Assembly: GCA_039545355.1 (NCBI GenBank)
Contig: BCJJ01000002.1
Location: 1,831,518 to 1,895,517 of the forward strand
Direction of reading: 5' to 3'
DNA: 64,000 nucleotides
Source of the DNA: Trichosporon coremiiforme
Lineage: Eukaryota > Basidiomycota > Tremellomycetes > Trichosporonales > Trichosporonaceae
In this document: in pieces, positions 59,606-64,000 of the stretch
Position numbering within the stretch: the first letter of the stretch is position 1
How the letters are laid out: each line of letters begins with the position of its first letter
Notes under the pieces: generated by a model
The model's input: only the letters and a program-made list of their open reading frames with translations
Database searches by the model: none
Told to the model about the DNA's origin: nothing
Program-made: the position numbers and the translations under genes

Positions 59606-61150
59606 CTAGTTTTCTCCAGCAATCTCCCTCGCCCTCCTCGCCTCCTCGAACATAGCCTCAAGCTCTGCGCCCTCTCCCCACCCCATCTCCCTCTCCCACT
59701 CCTGCTCCTGGTATCCTTCCTCCTCGCTGTCTCCTTCCTGCTGGAGGACCGGCTTCATCTGTCGATGAGCGGTTAGGACGCTCTGCGCGAGCTTCGAGTT
59801 GGCGCCGTCAATCATCGAGCTCGTGTTTCGCGCCTTCCGGGCAGAAGTGGCGGACGGGGGCTTCGGGATCAATTGCGGAGGGGGCGGGTTCAGCGTCGGC
59901 GGCACGGGGGTCTCCGAGGTCGTGTCGCGCTCTTGGATAACGAGGGAGTCGAGCAGATCGTGCACTTCGCCCTCGGCTGGAGCGTCGGTTCCCACACCAG
60001 TGAACGTTCCTACACTTGCTGGAGCAGACACAGGCGCCGTTCCAGCACTTGCAAGCGTCGGGGCTGCGCTTGTCGATGCCTGCGCCGCCGTGTGCCTGGA
60101 TTCGCCGAGTTGTGAGGACGTCGGGCGTGACAGAGCTGAAACACCAACCTTGTCTTCGCGAGGGAGGAGAGCGCTAGCCGTAGCGCCAGGCGTCAGGCCG
60201 CCGATTGCCGACACCGAGGGCGGAGGCTGCATCGTCTCCGCCGCGCTAGGCTGCGTTGGTATCGTACTTCTGTTGTCGGCATTGCCACCAGTGCCATCGA
60301 CGTCCATCGCCTTAGCAGCAGCATCGCCAGCAGCAGGCTTGACGGGGTGATACTGTCCGTTCCTCCCTCCTTCCCACACAAGCTCCCCGCGTTCCTCCAT
60401 GTCGTCCAGCAACTCGAGCGGCGCAACCTTGCCTCTGAGCCAGGCCGCCTCAGAGCCCAAGTTTTCGCGGACCCACTGTGACTTGACGCGGCAGCGTTTC
60501 GAGCAGAAGCCCTCGTCCGCGTTCCCCTCGACTTCTTTTATCGTCTTTGCGCGCGCCGAGATTTGGAATCGTTTATGCGCCCTGTAAGGAGCAGCGGGCG
60601 GATTGGAACAGAGTGGATAGGAACAGAGCCCGTTCAGGTGCCGCTCGTGCTCGACTTCGGCGTATTGGCCCGCGTGCATGTAGGAGAGCTGGGGTCAGCT
60701 ACAAGCGCTTGGCATCACAGTTACCGCCATGACCTCGACCTCGGCGGGCTGAGCTCAGCTCGGCGGGTGTCAAGACTCGCTCGTGCAGAAGCAGGGCGGC
60801 CGAGTGCCACGAGGGAGGAGGAGGAAGCAACTCACCGCTCGCTGGAACTGCCCCCTATCCACAGTTTCCTCCATAAGCTTGTCCATCCACTTATCCACGC
60901 GCCGCGCCAGCTCCGCCTTGCGCTTCAGTGCGCGGAAGTACTCCTCCTTGTCCTGCGCTCCTGTACCGGCGATGCTTGACTCGGCGACACGCAGCGTCAT
61001 CGGCTGTTTCAGTGTTCGCGTAGTTGTAGCTGGCGCCGGTTTCGAGCCCGACGCGCTCGACGCGACGGGCTGCGGGGGCGGGCGCGTGCGCGAGGGACCG
61101 GCGACTAGGTCGCCTGGCGCAAGGCGAGATGCCATGCCGTTGCCGTTCAT
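59606..61150 (-). CDS. RTR1: RNA polymerase II CTD phosphatase RTR1/RPAP2
   Basis: Three exons (61150-60836, a 24-nt exon 60725-60748, and about 60688-59606) give about 473 aa. The helix DKEEYFRALKRKAELARRVDKW leads into the zinc domain: HERHLNGLCSYPLCSNPP, then EGFCSKRCRVKSQWVREN. The four cysteines (LCSYPLC and FCSKRC) match the Rtr1/RPAP2 finger, and AAWLRG follows as in the family. The rest is Pro/Ala/Ser-rich and ends in an acidic tail. The family removes Ser5 or Tyr1 phosphate from the Pol II CTD and helps Pol II nuclear import. I chose ATG 61150 (MNGNGMASRL); ATG 61318 is in frame, but its extra 56 residues look non-coding. Confidence 0.87.
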
Positions 61151-61762
61151 GCCGATCGTCGTTACTGGGCTTCCGGTACTGTCGAGTTTGCGAGTAGTCG
61201 GATAGTTGGAATCGTCGAGGCAGGCGAGGCAAGCTTCGTCGAGGCAGTGGCGAGCCAGAAGTCGAAAGTGGACGTCGAGACACTTCCAGAGCGTGATGAT
61301 GTCAGGCGTGCCGAACATTGCCCTCGGGCGGGAGCAATTTAATCGAACTCGTATCATCGGACTTACACGACATCTCATCTCGCGTCACCTGTGCGTCGTT
61401 CCGGGCGCGTACATGCGACACGTCGAGCTCATCAGTTGAAGTGCAGCAAATTGTCCAGTCAATCGTACATCTCAACACCGGGTCTAGAGGTATCCTGATT
61501 ATGCTTGCATCCTCGTACAAGAATTGCGGATTCAGATGCAGAGTGAACTGTATAGGGTTTGCCTTTTAACTGACCTGAGGGTCCTGTGTTCTCTACGAAT
61601 GGTGGTGGTACACATACACACCAGAGTTTGCTACTTCCCCAATCTATTCGTGTCACCACTTCTCCACACATCCCCGCTCCCGCCCCAGCTCCCAAGCGAT
61701 CGGCAGCAGATCAGCCGTCGCTGAGCACACACAAAGTGAAATGGTCACAAGCGTAAGCGCGC
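61151..61762. other. Intergenic region between RTR1 start and SEC61 stop
   Basis: 612 bp, both neighbours on the minus strand. It should hold the RTR1 promoter and SEC61 terminator. No gene recognised. Confidence 0.5.
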
Positions 61763-63286
61763 TTAGAAGATGTCATTGAGACCGGCGGCGTCAAGACCGG
61801 CGTTCTCCTTGACCGAAAGCTCAAAGTAGCCGTAGATGATCGTGACGGCCATGAGGATACCGGTACCCGAGCCGAGGGCGCCCATCATGTCAGCGGCGAA
61901 CGAGAGGAGACCGAGGGTGGCACCACCGAAGGCGGCGGCAGTGGGGATGATGCGCTTGAGCTCCTTGTAGATCGAGGCGTCACGGTGGCCGGCGAGGGTC
62001 ATGTTCTGGTCCTTGAGCTGCTTGGCGACGTCACGGGGGCCCGAGCCGGAAACCTCAATCCAGGTCTTGGAGAAGATGGCGCAGGCGGTAACGATGAAGG
62101 CGACGTAGACGACGGTGTGGAAGGGGTCGGAAACAACGTCCTTCAGCGAGTGAGGAGCCGAGAGGTAGTAGGAGAGACCAGAGACGGCAGAAAGCTGGGC
62201 CGAGCCCTCCTCAGCCTCCCAGACACCGAGAAGGCGGACGAGGAGGTTGTTGGGGAAGCGCGAAGCGAGCATCTGCGAGATGAGGAACACGTTCGAGGTA
62301 AGCGCAGACTCGAGCATGATGGGCATGTTCGAGGTGTAGAAGAGCTTGACGGGGTAGGTAGCACGCTGGCCGCGCATCTTGGACGACTTGATGGGGATCT
62401 CAACGCGGAAGCCCTGGAGGTAAATGACGAGAGCGAAGACAGCAACGGTGGAGATGAGGTTCATCATGTTGGGGAGACGCTCGCGGAAGAAAGCCTCCTT
62501 GAGGGCACGGGTCTTGTTGTTCGAGGTGAAGAGAAGGTGGAAGAGGGCAATGACGGCACCCTCAAACTCGGGGCCACGGCCAGTGTTGACAGTGTTGGGC
62601 GAGAACGCCTTCCAGATGATAGACTCGCAAATGTTGGTCGCGATGAAAAGCGAGATACCCGATCCGAGACCGTAGCCCTTGGTGAGGAGCTCGTCAAGGA
62701 GGATAACAATGAGCGAGGCGGCAACAAGCTGGAGGATCAGGAGGAGACAGACACCGGGGCCGAGCGAGCTGGGAGCGCCGTAGAGGCCGGTGAGGACGTA
62801 GACGGTAGCCTGGCCGAGAGCGATGATCAGGGCGAAGAGCTTCTGGGCCGAGCCGAAGAGGGCGCGGTCGTCCTTGAGGGAGTAGTCGACCTCGATGAGC
62901 TGGGCACCGGCGAGGAGCTGCATGATCATGCCCGAGGTGACGACGGGGGTGACACCAAGCTCCATGAGGGTACCACGGTTAGACGCGAGGATGGCACGGA
63001 GCCAGTAAAGGGGGTCGCTCGAGTCAGATGACATGATACCGTAGAGCGGGACCTGGGCCATGACGAGGAAAATAAGGAGCGTGGTAGCAGTCCAGAGGAC
63101 CTTGTGCTGGAACGTGACCTGATGGTTAGCAAACAGTGATTCCGATCCAACCAACCTTGCGCTCAGGAGCAGTGACCTCGGGGAGGATGCTCATGAACGG
63201 GCGGACGAGCTCGAGAAGTCGGACTGGAGGGGGGTTTTCAGCACAGTGTCACACACGAGCAAGGTTAGGCGCGACTTACAACCCAT
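61763..63286 (-). CDS. SEC61: ER translocon pore subunit Sec61 alpha
   Basis: Exons 63286-63280 (7 nt), 63223-63156 (68 nt) and 63118-61763 give 476 aa, the usual length. The start reads [25 protein letters not shown], nearly universal for the family. Ten membrane segments are visible, beginning [21 protein letters not shown]. Plug and gating landmarks include [49 protein letters not shown], the cytosolic ribosome-binding loop [21 protein letters not shown], and the late [20 protein letters not shown]. The pore guides nascent chains through or into the ER membrane. The tiny first exon is secured only by the family start. The region just upstream is CT-rich on the sense strand. Confidence 0.97.
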
Positions 63287-63682
63287 TTTGACGCGAGATT
63301 CCACGAGGGGACGGGGGAGCCGTGAACCGGGGAGAAAGAGATAGCAAGAGTCCTGGTGTCGACGAGGACTGGAAAAGCGGTGATGGGAGAAGGAGAGAGA
63401 GAGATGAGATGGCAAGGAGGAGAGGAAGGGACGAGTGGAACGGGATGAAGCGCTGGCGCGGGCTCGAGGTGCAACGAGTGGGCGACACGCTGGCAGCCCT
63501 CAGGGACAAAACTCGACCGCGAAGTGCCAGCGCTGCCATTTGGTCAGCGTTTATTGCTTACGTAAATGCGGCTGCACTTGTGGCCCCGCATTTCTTTTGC
63601 CTCTCAAAAGTTGGAGAGGGCCCGGTACTCACCTTGCTTTGTTCGGCGGACCAGTCCGAGTCAACAACACACCCCTCGCACC
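63287..63682. promoter_or_regulatory. Bidirectional promoter SEC61/DUS3
   Basis: 396 bp between divergent starts. The half nearer SEC61 (63300-63440) is strongly CT-rich on the minus strand, as expected for the transcription start zone of a highly expressed gene in these yeasts. The half nearer DUS3 has no clear motif. Confidence 0.55.
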
Positions 63683-64000
63683 ATGACACAGGAAGGCACT
63701 GCCTCTGCCGCCGCCAACGGCAACACTAACAACCACCATGATGACCTCCGGGGTCGCGCCGGTATCGCCCCTATCAAGGCCGAGTGAGCTGTCTCGTTGC
63801 GTGCTTCAGCTGACTTTCAGATATCTTCTCCCCGTCGAGACGAAGCCGAGGCCAGTAGTCGACGACGACGCGGCCGAGGAGCGCGGTGACTCACGAGGCA
63901 CTCGCGCTGCCGACTCACGCGATCAGCCCGGAGCCAAGCGACAGAAGACGGGTAAGGGCTTCAAGAAGCGTACGGAGCAGCGGGCGCGGCCACAGGGCGA
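63683..64000 (+). CDS. DUS3: tRNA-dihydrouridine(47) synthase DUS3, 5' end only
   Basis: Exon 1 is 63683-63783, the intron is 63784-63820 (37 nt), and exon 2 runs off the window. The visible N-terminus has a low-complexity start (MTQEGTASAAANGNTNNHH), then GRAGIAPIKAEYLLPVETKPRP, matching the GIAHIKPEYIVPL-type opening of yeast Dus3. An acidic stretch and a basic KRQKTGKGFKKRTEQRARPQG follow, like the KKRGQNKKR patch before the Dus3 zinc finger. Full-length family members add CCCH fingers and an FMN-binding TIM barrel that reduces U47 of tRNA. These parts are not visible here, so the call rests on the first 100 residues only. Confidence 0.75.

Noticed and set aside
61151..61318. Upstream start for RTR1 at 61318
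   Set aside because: It is a genuine ATG in frame, but the added 56 residues have many cysteines and no similarity to the Rtr1 N-terminus.

Overview
This window is a nuclear chromosome segment of a basidiomycetous yeast. The best fit is a tremellomycete, probably Trichosporonales (Cutaneotrichosporon/Trichosporon-like); this is inferred from gene content and intron style, because no rRNA was seen. Coding sequence is GC-rich. Almost every gene is split by very short introns, often 34-45 nt, with GTRAGN donors and a CTGAC or CTAAC branch motif only a few bases before the AG. One nuclear tRNA-Ile gene also carries a short intron. Nothing indicates bacterial, plastid or mitochondrial DNA.

Layout. 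1-823: 3' part of a histidine acid phosphatase/phytase (+). 903-4308: MSH1 mitochondrial mismatch repair (-), divergent from ARP5 (4482-7036, +), an INO80 subunit. 7279-12237: VPS15 (+). 12238-16660: no supportable gene. 16661-18620: homeobox transcription factor (-). 18621-24480: no supportable gene, but a CT-rich leader and a G-rich minisatellite. 24481-27551: Red1/ZFC3H1-like zinc-finger protein (-). 27845-30161: MDM31 (-), divergent from NMD3 (30543-32334, +). 32448-33557: alpha/beta hydrolase (-). 33841-33933: tRNA-Ile(AAU) (-). 33973 to about 34640: nested solo-LTR-like element just upstream of the tRNA. 34764-36635: secreted, probably GPI-anchored arylsulfotransferase-family protein (-). 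37745-40214: SEC23 (+). 40530-41352: MRPL27 (mL41) (-). 41831-42973: STRAP-type WD40 protein (-), divergent from SMD1 (44086-44682, +). 45089-46578: D-2-hydroxyacid dehydrogenase (-). 47114-48679: MNN2/GT71-type mannosyltransferase (-). 48680-54884: no supportable gene, ending in a long pyrimidine-rich leader. 54885-56223: unrecognised regulator-like gene (+). 56224-59605: no supportable gene. 59606-61150: RTR1/RPAP2 (-). 61763-63286: SEC61 alpha (-), divergent from the 5' end of DUS3 (63683 to window end, +).

Most genes are housekeeping and belong to no single pathway. They fall into loose functional groups: secretion (SEC61, SEC23, MNN2-like, the GPI-anchored protein), endosome/autophagy (VPS15), RNA and ribosome biogenesis (NMD3, SMD1, Red1-like, RTR1, DUS3, tRNA-Ile), mitochondria (MSH1, MDM31, MRPL27) and chromatin (ARP5). 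Against this dense background, two regulator-like genes, the homeobox gene and the unknown gene at about 55 kb, each sit alone between several kilobases of gene-free DNA. Each has a long CT-rich leader on its sense strand. These two islands are the least explained parts of the window.
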